Shown here in pieces: positions 1 to 6,382 of a stretch of DNA of 24,173 nt. Numbering within the stretch: position 1 is the first letter of the stretch; the number at the start of each line of letters is the position of its first letter. The notes below the pieces were generated by a model. That model was given only the letters and a program-made list of their open reading frames with translations, was not told the DNA's origin and made no database searches. The DNA is from JBOFDK01 sp051650305 (GTDB taxonomy: Bacteria; Bacillota; Clostridia; Lachnospirales; Cellulosilyticaceae). A program made the position numbers and the translations under genes. The stretch lies in contig JBOFIT010000103.1 of the NCBI GenBank assembly GCA_051650305.1, positions 1 through 24,173 of the forward strand, written 5' to 3'.

Positions 1-28
1 AGATTTTTTATAAATAAAATTATTTGTA

Positions 29-59
29 TTGACCTTCGCCTTGGACTAAGGTTTAAACT
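29..59 (+). promoter_or_regulatory. MerR-type promoter/operator with 19-bp spacer
   Basis: A -35 box TTGACC (29-34) and a weak -10 box TAAACT (54-59) are separated by 19 bp. That is the overlong spacing typical of promoters activated by MerR-family proteins through DNA distortion. The spacer carries a dyad: ACCTT (32-36) faces AAGGT (48-52), with an inner CCTT (39-42) facing AAGG (48-51). The layout closely resembles CueR/metalloregulator operators. It lies 30 bp upstream of the merR-like gene, so autoregulation is the obvious inference. The inducer is unknown. Confidence 0.75.
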
Positions 60-89
60 AAAGATAAGTTAAATAGGAGGAGACACAAT

Positions 90-1145
90 ATGGGAAAACA
101 ATATAGCATTAAAGAGGTTGCAAGTTTGTTGGGGATAAATGCTAATAAAATTAGGTTCTATGAAAAGAAGAGGCTAATCAATCCTGAGAGGGGAGAGGAA
201 AATGATTATCGTTATTTTACAGAGGATGAAGTAATAAAATTACATACCATATTACTTTATAGAGCACTAGGGCTAAGCGTAAGGGATATAGAAGAATTAC
301 TGAAAAATACAACTAAAGAAAATTATTTAAGTCACTTCTATAACCAATGGAAGGTAGTTAATGATAAGATACATGAACTCTGTCAAATGAGGGGAGCATT
401 AGAACATATTATGGATGAGATGTATCTTGTCACAAATAATCAGTATAGAACAGATATTTTAAATGAGATACAACATAATGTAGAAAAGCTAACTGTAAAA
501 AATAACTGGAAAGATAAGTGGGCATTTGAAAATTGGGCTAGGAGCTATGATAGAGATGTCAAGGCAGATAGAGGAACACTAAAAATATATGAAAATTATG
601 AGGTATTATTGGATAGTGTTGTAGATGAGGCAATAAAATTTACTGTAGACAGAGCACAAATATTAGATATAGGAGTAGGGACAGGAAACCTATCTAATAG
701 GTTGTATGATTTAGGATATGATATAACTGGGGTAGACCAATCCAGAGCTATGTTAGAGGTTGCTAAATCTAAGAATTCAGGGTTGAAAGTAAGATTAGGT
801 GAATTCATGAAGCTACCTTTTGAAAATAAATCTTTCGATGTTATTGTATCAACGTATGCATTTCATCATTTAGATGATAAAGAGAAAGAGATAGCAGTGG
901 AAGAGATGCTAAGGGTTCTAGCAGATGATGGAATAATAGTTATTGGTGACTTAATGTTTGCAAGTGATGAAGCTAAAAATCAGATATATACTACCCTTAC
1001 AGCTGCACAAATAGATAGTATTGAAGATGAATATTATACGAATATTAGCATGTTGGAAGAATATGTAGGTAAGTATGATAGAAAGATTAATAAGGTACAA
1101 ATAGATAGGCTATGCTGGATAGTGACTATATGCAGAGACCACTAA
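90..1145 (+). CDS. MerR-family regulator fused to YrrT-like SAM methyltransferase
   Basis: Residues 1-75 form a MerR winged helix-turn-helix: YSIKEVASLLG, the IRFYEKKRLI wing region, then NDYRYFTEDEV. A helical linker spans about 80-135. Residues about 140-345 form a class I SAM methyltransferase with motif I ILDIGVGTGNL (near 190), the acidic loop VDQSRAM (near 215) and a YAFHHLDD segment (near 255). The entry FENWARSYD, the FHHL segment and the C-terminal RLCWIV resemble B. subtilis YrrT. Effector-binding domains usually occupy the MerR C-terminus, so SAM, or the substrate or product of methylation, may act as the signal. AGGAGG at 76-81 supports the ATG. The gene sits under a 19-bp-spacer MerR promoter, which suggests self-control. 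Arg is mostly AGA/AGG, unlike genes further right. The methyl acceptor is unknown. Confidence 0.85.
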   Translation: MGKQYSIKEVASLLGINANKIRFYEKKRLINPERGEENDYRYFTEDEVIKLHTILLYRALGLSVRDIEELLKNTTKENYLSHFYNQWKVVNDKIHELCQMRGALEHIMDEMYLVTNNQYRTDILNEIQHNVEKLTVKNNWKDKWAFENWARSYDRDVKADRGTLKIYENYEVLLDSVVDEAIKFTVDRAQILDIGVGTGNLSNRLYDLGYDITGVDQSRAMLEVAKSKNSGLKVRLGEFMKLPFENKSFDVIVSTYAFHHLDDKEKEIAVEEMLRVLADDGIIVIGDLMFASDEAKNQIYTTLTAAQIDSIEDEYYTNISMLEEYVGKYDRKINKVQIDRLCWIVTICRDH

Positions 1146-1365
1146 ACAAGAACAACGGCTAGTATATAAAAAGTCAGAGGCTAATGCCGATAAAACGCCG
1201 ATAAAATACCAATGAAATTCTCACAGAGAATGAAAAATTTATTGAAAGAGATATGTGAACAACAAGTAATAGTTGCAGTAGAAAACAGTAAGGGTAGACA
1301 TTATATCCTAAAAGGGAAGTCGGTCCTGTGAACTTAGACGTAAAAGATACCAGGGAGTGGGGGCA

Positions 1366-1487
1366 GAGTAGAACCCGTTAAACAAGGGCAACCACTAGCC
1401 TGTACTAAGGCTAGCTCCAAGTAAAAAACTTTATGGAAGAAATGTTAGAGCAAGAGAGATATTTTCTGAAATAAAGAGCTTTTTTAG
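1366..1487 (+). repeat. Repeat copy A (degenerate), upstream of MNT/HEPN genes
   Basis: This segment aligns by eye with the two tandem units at 2327-2572. Shared landmarks are a CAAGGGyAAyCACTA stretch (A-copy from 1383), CTAAGGCTAG, CCAAGTAAAAAA, CTTTATGGAAGAAATGTT, TTTTCTGAAATAAAG and a terminal T-run ending at 1485. The hairpin core keeps 6-bp arms, CTAGCC (1395-1400) and GGCTAG (1409-1414). It differs from the tandem units by several substitutions and a 2-bp deletion before CTTTATGG. Edges are approximate. Confidence 0.7.
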
Positions 1488-1497
1488 TAGTGAATAA

Positions 1498-1527
1498 TTA
1501 ACAGTATGTAAGGATATAGTGTATAAT
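1498..1527 (+). promoter_or_regulatory. Sigma-A-type promoter for MNT/HEPN pair
   Basis: TTAACA (1498-1503) and TATAAT (1522-1527) are separated by 18 bp, a 5/6 and a 6/6 match to consensus. It lies 47 bp upstream of the MNT start, just after repeat copy A. Confidence 0.65.
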
Positions 1528-1574
1528 AGAATAAGCAGTTATGAGAAATAAAGGATGGATAAGGAGGGAACACA

Positions 1575-1883
1575 ATGCCAGAGTTTGATAAAGTATTGCA
1601 AGAAATTAAAGAGCAACTTATACAGAAATTTCATCCATCTAAAGTTATATTATTTGGTTCAGTGGCAAAAGGAATTTTCAAAGAAACAAGCGATATTGAT
1701 TTATGTGTAGTACAGGATACAGATAACAAAAGGCAACTTCTAACAGATATGTACGTAGAAATTGAAAGTGATGTTCCTTTTGATATTGTACTTTATACAA
1801 ATAAAGAATGGTATGAGTGTATAAAAGATACATCAGCATTTGCTTATCAGATTAATAATACAGGAGTAACAATCTATGGTTGA
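1575..1883 (+). CDS. MNT-type minimal nucleotidyltransferase (putative antitoxin)
   Basis: A 102-residue protein with the minimal nucleotidyltransferase signature: G28-S29, ten residues, then D40-x-D42 (the GSX10DXD pattern of MntA-type proteins), plus a third acidic residue D70 in PFDIVLY. The catalytic residues are therefore intact. In characterised MNT/HEPN systems such proteins AMPylate the HEPN partner and neutralise it. That role is inferred here. AAGGAGG at 1560-1566 precedes the ATG. The last 8 bp overlap the HEPN gene, indicating translational coupling. Codon use is A/T-rich, like the neighbouring methyltransferase gene and unlike the sulfatase onward. Confidence 0.85.
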   Translation: MPEFDKVLQEIKEQLIQKFHPSKVILFGSVAKGIFKETSDIDLCVVQDTDNKRQLLTDMYVEIESDVPFDIVLYTNKEWYECIKDTSAFAYQINNTGVTIYG

Positions 1884-2283
1884 TACATTGAGATATAGAG
1901 ATTGGATAGAAAAAGCTGAAAGGGATATTAAATCAGCAAAAGTACTAAAAGAACATGACTGTGGAAATGATGTAGTAGCATTTCATAGTCAACAAGCGGT
2001 AGAGAAAATGATGAAAGCATACCTTATCATTAAAGGGCAAGGTTTAGCAACTACTCATAGTTTAATTTACCTATGTAAGTTGTGTGCAAAAGTTGATGAA
2101 GAGTTTAGGAAATATCTTAGGGATTGTGGTTTTTTAAATCAATATTATATAGAAACAAGATATCCAGCAGATACACCTCTTATTGTAGAAGATTATGAAG
2201 CTGAAGAATGTATCAGTATAGCAGAAGACATTTATACATTAGTAATGGAGAGTATAGTCAAACAAGAAGAGGCACAGAAATAG
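1876..2283 (+). CDS. HEPN-domain protein, partner of MNT
   Basis: A 135-residue all-helical HEPN protein of the PF05168 type. Recognisable segments are WIEKAERDIKSAK (near 10), AFHSQQAVEKMMKAYLI (near 35), THSLIYLCKL (near 60), and YYIETRYPAD (near 90). It begins inside the MNT gene (8-bp overlap), the standard two-gene arrangement. HEPN toxins usually act as RNases through an RX4-6H motif. I see no such motif here, so this may be a non-catalytic partner that presents substrate to the nucleotidyltransferase (as in the HI0073/HI0074 pair), or an HEPN with a different active site. The Tyr in ETRYP is a conspicuous conserved-type residue. Calling it a toxin is inference only. Confidence 0.8.
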   Translation: MVDTLRYRDWIEKAERDIKSAKVLKEHDCGNDVVAFHSQQAVEKMMKAYLIIKGQGLATTHSLIYLCKLCAKVDEEFRKYLRDCGFLNQYYIETRYPADTPLIVEDYEAEECISIAEDIYTLVMESIVKQEEAQK

Positions 2284-2326
2284 GTCTAACCTATGCAGTG
2301 GATCTATTTTCGGAAATATGGTTTTT

Positions 2327-2449
2327 ACGAGGGAACGATACAACAAGGGTAATCACTACCCTATATTAAGGCTAGATTCAAGTAAAAAATCCTTTATGGA
2401 AGAAATGTTGGAGCGAAAGCGACCTTTTCTGAAATAAAGCGACTTTTTT
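2327..2449 (+). repeat. Tandem repeat unit B (123 bp)
   Basis: The first of two adjacent units, beginning at ACGAGGG (2327) and repeating at exactly 123 bp (ACGAGGG at 2327, 2450 and 2573). Its hairpin core is decayed compared with unit C: CTACCC replaces CTAGCC. The second half has TCCTTTATGGAAGAAATG, GGAGCG and a T-run before the next unit. Confidence 0.85.
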
Positions 2450-2572
2450 ACGAGGGGACACTAAAAAAAGGGTAACAGCTAGCCTGTACTAAGGCTAGCT
2501 CCAAGTAAAAAATCCTTTATGGAAGAAATGTTGGAGCGAGAGCGACCTTTTCTGAAATAAAGAGACTTTTTT
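2450..2572 (+). repeat. Tandem repeat unit C (123 bp) with perfect hairpin
   Basis: The second tandem unit, followed by the start of a truncated third (ACGAGGG at 2573-2579 and about 20 more similar bases). It contains a perfect inverted repeat AGCTAGCC/GGCTAGCT with an 8-nt loop (2478-2501). A second weak pairing, AAAAAATCCTTTAT against ATAAAGAGACTTTTTT, ends in a T-run, so each unit could encode a structured RNA with a terminator-like end. No open frame is evident. Confidence 0.85.
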
Positions 2573-2601
2573 ACGAGGGCATACTAAAAACAAGGTCACA
2601 C

Positions 2602-2638
2602 AAAAAAAGGGGCTATTGCACAGCGCAATAGCCCTTTT
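2602..2638 (-). terminator. Bidirectional terminator, sulfatase 3' end
   Basis: A 10-bp perfect stem GGGCTATTGC (2610-2619) / GCAATAGCCC (2625-2634) has a 5-nt loop. It is flanked by seven As on the left (2602-2608) and TTTT on the right. On the minus strand it ends the sulfatase transcript with a 7-T run. It could also stop plus-strand transcription leaving the repeats. Confidence 0.9.
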
Positions 2639-2640
2639 CT

Positions 2641-4074
2641 TTAGTGGAGTACATCCACCTCTTCGCACGTTGTCGAGTGGAAACCAGGCCACTTGAAAGT
2701 ATCATCATCATGAAGGGGTGCAGGGTGAAGGATAAGCTTACCATCCTCCAAAAGTTCCGGATTGTACGTTTCAATATGGCTAAGAACATCTTGTCTTAAA
2801 GTTGCAAGAATGTCTTGGTAAAGGTCGTGCTCTACGAGGTTAGATGTCTCATAAGGATCATTATTTAAGTCAAAGAGAAGCTCAGCACCACCAAACTTAT
2901 TGATGATGTACTTCACATTATTACGCATCGCGCAGAATGTAGTCTTCTCACAGTTACCGAAGAAGAGTCGGTCTTCTTCTTGATTGAGGATAGTAAAGAC
3001 GCTTTCACCATCTAAGCCGTCAGGTCTTTCGAGTCCTACCATCTCAAGGATAGAAGGATAGATGTCACTAAGTTCTGTAAGCACATCACAACGACGTCCT
3101 TTAAGTTCCTTCATCACACCATTTGGTGGACGAACGATAAATGGTACATGAGCAGCACCTTCAGTATAGGTGAACTTAGCACCCATATGATGGTCGCCCA
3201 TCATGTCGCCATGGTCAGAGGTGAATACAATCCAAGTATTATCAAAGAGGCCTTCTTCACGAAGTCTAGCAAAGAGTAGACCGAGAGAATAATCAATCTG
3301 AGTAATACATGCATAGTAAGCACGCTTAATTGCTTGAAGTTGCTGTGGCTTAAAGAGGTGCATATTGTTAAGTGCGAAAGTATGCTTTAAGTAGCCTTTA
3401 GGCATAGTATCTAAGTCACGAGACCAGTCACCGTATACGGGAAGTGGCAGCTGGATGTTATCATAGATTGCCCAGTAGTTAAAGCATGGATCAAGTGGTG
3501 GATGTGGCTTTGAAAAGCTTGTCCACATAAAGAATGGACGTGTCGTATCACGTGTCTCGATAAAGTCGATGGATTTATCGACAGTCCAAGTGGTAAGGCT
3601 GTCATTCTCATGAACTGTAGAAATCACAGGTTCCACTTCGTTTTCACCTACACCGTGGTGTTTTGGATTGGCTACAGTAGATTTATGTCTATATTCTCTG
3701 TAGTAGTCCAGTGGTAGGAGCATATGCTCGAAGCCATAGTGTGCTCTAGCTGGTTCGAAGTGCATCTTACCTACGGCGCGGGTTTGATAGCCGTTTTCGG
3801 TAAGGAGCTTCGGAAGTGTCGTATTGCTAGTCATGACATCATAGTGATTTTGATTGTTTGTAATGCCAGATACATAACCTTTTTTTCCGGTCATAATGGT
3901 TGTACGTGAAGGGACACAGATAGGACAGTCTGCATAGCAGCGTGTAAAAGTAATCCCTTCACTTACAAGCCAATTAAGGTGTGGTGTATAGATGGCATCA
4001 TTGCCGAGTTTTTGAATGGTATCAAAACGTTGTTGGTCAGTTGTAATGAGTATAACATTCGGTTTAGTATTCAT
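2641..4074 (-). CDS. Cys-type sulfatase (arylsulfatase family, cytoplasmic)
   Basis: A 477-residue alkaline-phosphatase-fold sulfatase. NVILITTDQQRFDT (from about 6) supplies the first metal Asp, D13. The formylglycine site is C53-V-P-S-R57 in CPICVPSRTTIMTG, a Cys-type CxPSR motif. TSDHGDMMGDHHMG (about 286-299) supplies the other metal ligands. The Cys must be oxidised to formylglycine, in anaerobes by a radical-SAM anSME; none is in this window. There is no signal peptide, so it would desulfate imported sugars in the cytoplasm. The C-terminus is shortened and His-rich near 450-475. On the minus strand AGGAGA precedes the ATG. The LCAT-like gene lies upstream on the same strand across 150 bp. 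The natural substrate (sulfated hexosamine, mucin or glycosaminoglycan) cannot be read from sequence. Confidence 0.9.
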   Translation of the reverse strand: MNTKPNVILITTDQQRFDTIQKLGNDAIYTPHLNWLVSEGITFTRCYADCPICVPSRTTIMTGKKGYVSGITNNQNHYDVMTSNTTLPKLLTENGYQTRAVGKMHFEPARAHYGFEHMLLPLDYYREYRHKSTVANPKHHGVGENEVEPVISTVHENDSLTTWTVDKSIDFIETRDTTRPFFMWTSFSKPHPPLDPCFNYWAIYDNIQLPLPVYGDWSRDLDTMPKGYLKHTFALNNMHLFKPQQLQAIKRAYYACITQIDYSLGLLFARLREEGLFDNTWIVFTSDHGDMMGDHHMGAKFTYTEGAAHVPFIVRPPNGVMKELKGRRCDVLTELSDIYPSILEMVGLERPDGLDGESVFTILNQEEDRLFFGNCEKTTFCAMRNNVKYIINKFGGAELLFDLNNDPYETSNLVEHDLYQDILATLRQDVLSHIETYNPELLEDGKLILHPAPLHDDDTFKWPGFHSTTCEEVDVLH

Positions 4075-4224
4075 GGTGTCCCTCTCCTAGTCATATATAA
4101 AGATATAATATATATAAATATTGTACTATATTTCACAAACAAAGCCTATAAAGGAAACTGTTTTACTTATCAAAAAGACATTTGATACGCGGAAGTTTAC
4201 AATTCTCATAGAAAAGTTTACGTT

Positions 4225-5160
4225 TTAGAGGATTTCTTGAAGATAGATAGGTGCAGCATCTAAGAGGAGATTCTCATACTCACTACGTACACTGTACTGA
4301 ACACCGGGGAGTGCAAAGACACTGTTTACAGTTGTGACACCATCACCATCTAAGGTATAGATACAATCGATAACCTTGCCATCTACCCATTGCCTATTAT
4401 CGCAGAAGGGGACAGTCTGAAAAGATTGAATGGTAGGGGTACCTTCTCCAGCAATGACAAAAAGCATAGTATTTTCATAGGCATCAGGAGCAAGTGATTG
4501 ATTAAGCTGATCTAGAAAAGTATTTTGTAGGCACATATGATTATAGGGAACGGGATATTGTTTTTGGTTATATTGGTAGGTAAGGTAGTCACCATAAGCT
4601 TTGCTAGGAAGCATTTCTGTAAGCGCCGGAAAAGTTTGTATGAGAAAGTCAGGGAGTACTGCATAAGGAGGCAGATTCTTATAAAGGTGCATTCTTAAAT
4701 AAAGGTGAATAAAGTCTAATGAACGATAGGAGATATGCAGTTCGCCACCACATAGATAGCTAAAGCTAGAACAAAAACCAGCATTAGGTGTACCTATAAG
4801 GAATAGTTTTTTTATATGAAAGTCGCAAGGAGGTTTTTCGATATAGTATCGAGCAAGTAAGCCGCCCGTACCATGAGCGATGATATGAAAAGTCTTACTA
4901 CCTGTAATAGAGGATACTTTTTTTAGGAGAGGAATGAGGTGATTTTTCACATTGTAGCTAGCAGGTTTACGCCAATCATAATACAGGACAAAGAAATCCT
5001 TGGAGGATACTAAACCTTTAGTGGTTAAAAGTTTTATAAAGGGGACATACATATGCTTTGCAAAGCCGAATTGCCATGAGCCAGTATTGGGAATGATTTC
5101 TGAGCTCATACAACCAAAAACGCCTGGGATAAAAATAAGAGGCGAAGAGAAGGTGGACAT
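4225..5160 (-). CDS. LCAT-like alpha/beta-hydrolase homologue lacking the nucleophile Ser (probable pseudoenzyme)
   Basis: A 311-residue protein with the lecithin:cholesterol-acyltransferase-like lipase layout: LIFIPGVFG (8-16, oxyanion strand/loop), YYDWRKP (60-66), the nucleophile elbow at 92-105 and a C-terminal acid region LDGDGVTTVNS. The elbow, normally GHSxGG, reads A95-H-G97-T-G-G, so the catalytic Ser is Gly. The DNA codon is GGT, one base from AGT. Near the C-terminus, where a catalytic His is expected, the sequence is SEYENLL (Y295). Two of three triad residues therefore appear absent while the fold motifs remain, suggesting a binding or regulatory role, or a non-hydrolytic relative. 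No signal peptide. GGAGGGG lies 6 bp before the ATG. It is divergently transcribed from the asparaginase gene. Confidence 0.75.
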   Translation of the reverse strand: MSTFSSPLIFIPGVFGCMSSEIIPNTGSWQFGFAKHMYVPFIKLLTTKGLVSSKDFFVLYYDWRKPASYNVKNHLIPLLKKVSSITGSKTFHIIAHGTGGLLARYYIEKPPCDFHIKKLFLIGTPNAGFCSSFSYLCGGELHISYRSLDFIHLYLRMHLYKNLPPYAVLPDFLIQTFPALTEMLPSKAYGDYLTYQYNQKQYPVPYNHMCLQNTFLDQLNQSLAPDAYENTMLFVIAGEGTPTIQSFQTVPFCDNRQWVDGKVIDCIYTLDGDGVTTVNSVFALPGVQYSVRSEYENLLLDAAPIYLQEIL

Positions 5161-5226
5161 GAATACCCCTCCTTATGATACAATAGGTCATTAATAGTGT
5201 ATGCAAGAACCGTAAAGAGGTGCTAC

Positions 5227-5255
5227 TTGAAATACAGTGTATTTAGAGCTATGAT
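5227..5255 (+). promoter_or_regulatory. Sigma-A-type promoter for asparaginase
   Basis: TTGAAA (5227-5232) and TATGAT (5250-5255) with a 17-bp spacer, 32 bp upstream of the asparaginase start. Confidence 0.65.
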
Positions 5256-5287
5256 AAGAAGGCAAAAAGTAAGAAGGAGGACGTGCT

Positions 5288-6280
5288 ATGCAAAAGCCTA
5301 AAGTGTGTATTATATTTACAGGTGGGACTATCTCAATGACAGTAGACCCAGAACTTGGAGCTGCTATCCCAACATTATCAGGAGAGCAAATCTTATCAAT
5401 GGTTGCCAATATAGACCGTTTGGCAGATATAGAGGTAGTGAATTTTTCAGAGATACCAGGTCCACACATGACTTTTGAAAAACTTATAGAGCTTAAGTCA
5501 ACTATAAAAAAGACGTTAGATAGAGAAGATATAACAGGGGTTATCGTTACCCATGGTACAGATACATTAGAAGAGACTGCGTATTTTCTAGACCTTACCA
5601 TCCGTCATCATAAGCCGGTAGTGGTAGTAGGGGCTATGAGAAGTAGCTCGGAGTTAGGGTATGATGGTTCTAGTAATCTTGCGGCAGCTGTATGTACAGC
5701 GATCTCACCAAAAGCTGTAGATAAAGGTGTCCTTGTAGTACTTAACAACGAGGTAAATATCGCATCAGAAGTGACAAAGACAAATACCCTTTCACTCAAT
5801 ACTTTCCAGTCACCTTATGGACCGTTAGGGATTATCGATACCAATGACTTAATCATTTATCGTAACATTGCATACCGTCAACATGTCAATACGAGTAAGG
5901 TAGAAAGACAAGTAGACCTTATAAAGGCAGTGCTAGATATGGATGACCGCTTTATTCGTCTTGCGGTAGACTCAGGTGCGAAAGGTATCATCGTAGAAGC
6001 GATGGGCAGAGGAAACTTACCGCTTAAAGTACTAGAAGGTGTGAAGTATGCATTAGAAAAGGGTGTAGTGGTTGTCATCGTATCTAGATGTAATTCAGGT
6101 CGTGTCTTTGAGTCGTATGGTTACAAAGGTGGCGGTAAAGAATTATCTGACTTAGGAGCGATTATGGGAGGCGAGATGCGTGGACCGAAGGCGCGTATCA
6201 AACTGATGCTAGCCCTTAGTAAGACCAGTGATATTAGTGAGATTCGTAAACTCTTTAGTGAAGAAAGCTGTATACTTTAA
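5288..6280 (+). CDS. ansA: L-asparaginase (AnsA/AnsB-type)
   Basis: A 330-residue amidohydrolase that hydrolyses L-asparagine to aspartate and ammonia. The first signature TGGTIS (11-16) carries the nucleophile T11. The second, THGTDTLEET (88-97), carries T91-D92. K142 in SPKAVDKGVLVV is the likely counterpart of the catalytic Lys. GAMRSSSELGYDG and TKTNTLSLNTFQSPYGPLG are further family blocks. Length is typical. No signal peptide is present, so it is a cytoplasmic enzyme and the periplasmic type II form is unlikely. AAGGAGG (5274-5280) precedes the ATG. The gene has its own promoter and its stop codon lies inside the terminator hairpin, so it is monocistronic. Glutaminase side activity cannot be judged. 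Confidence 0.9.
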   Translation: MQKPKVCIIFTGGTISMTVDPELGAAIPTLSGEQILSMVANIDRLADIEVVNFSEIPGPHMTFEKLIELKSTIKKTLDREDITGVIVTHGTDTLEETAYFLDLTIRHHKPVVVVGAMRSSSELGYDGSSNLAAAVCTAISPKAVDKGVLVVLNNEVNIASEVTKTNTLSLNTFQSPYGPLGIIDTNDLIIYRNIAYRQHVNTSKVERQVDLIKAVLDMDDRFIRLAVDSGAKGIIVEAMGRGNLPLKVLEGVKYALEKGVVVVIVSRCNSGRVFESYGYKGGGKELSDLGAIMGGEMRGPKARIKLMLALSKTSDISEIRKLFSEESCIL

Positions 6281-6296
6281 GTATACAGTTTTTATT
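6268..6296 (+). terminator. Terminator of asparaginase gene, overlapping stop codon
   Basis: CTGTATACTT (6268-6277), one base, then AAGTATACAG (6279-6288), followed by TTTTTATTT. The 10-bp arms have almost no loop, so the apex pairs must open. The stop codon (6278-6280) is at the apex. Confidence 0.75.
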
Positions 6297-6340
6297 TGCA
6301 AAAAAACGTCAAAACACTGTCGAAAAAATATAAAATATAG

Positions 6341-6346
6341 TATAAT
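6341..6346 (+). promoter_or_regulatory. -10 element upstream of cytidylate-kinase-like gene
   Basis: A perfect TATAAT lies 37 bp before the start codon in a very A/T-rich stretch. No good -35 box is visible at 16-18 bp (TGTCGA at 17 bp is poor). Confidence 0.4.
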
Positions 6347-6382
6347 ATTATATATAAATCATAATTTAAAGGTGGGGATTAT

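Larger units (their letters stand above)
1146..1574. other. 429-bp intergenic region with repeat copy and gene remnants
   Basis: No convincing gene is present. A 10-bp direct repeat GCCGATAAAA occurs at 1186-1195 and 1197-1206. A 39-codon open frame at 1212-1331 (MKFSQRMKNLLKEICEQQV at its start) has no ribosome-binding site. Its NLLKEIC stretch has only a faint resemblance to the N-termini of some bacterial reverse transcriptases, so it may be a decayed fragment or chance. A degenerate copy of the roughly 120-bp repeat follows at about 1366-1487, and a promoter for the MNT/HEPN pair at 1498-1527. Confidence 0.5.
2284..2601. other. Intergenic region occupied by tandem repeats
   Basis: This 318-bp gap after the HEPN gene contains no gene. 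About 40 bp of unremarkable sequence is followed by two complete 123-bp repeat units (2327-2572), a short fragment of a third (about 2573-2600), and then the terminator at 2602-2638. Confidence 0.75.

Noticed and set aside
1212..1331. 39-codon gene possibly from a reverse transcriptase
   Set aside because: No ribosome-binding site, no downstream RT motifs in any frame, and the resemblance rests on a few residues only.
2327..2600. CRISPR array
   Set aside because: Units are 123 bp and repeat along their whole length, with no unique spacers and no cas genes nearby.
5180..5215. Sigma-E-like CATACACT box on the minus strand before the LCAT-like gene
   Set aside because: The -10 match is good but no ATATT-type -35 lies 13-15 bp upstream.
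5191..5601. 136-residue minus-strand reading frame
   Set aside because: It overlaps the N-terminal third of asparaginase in antisense and shows no family features.
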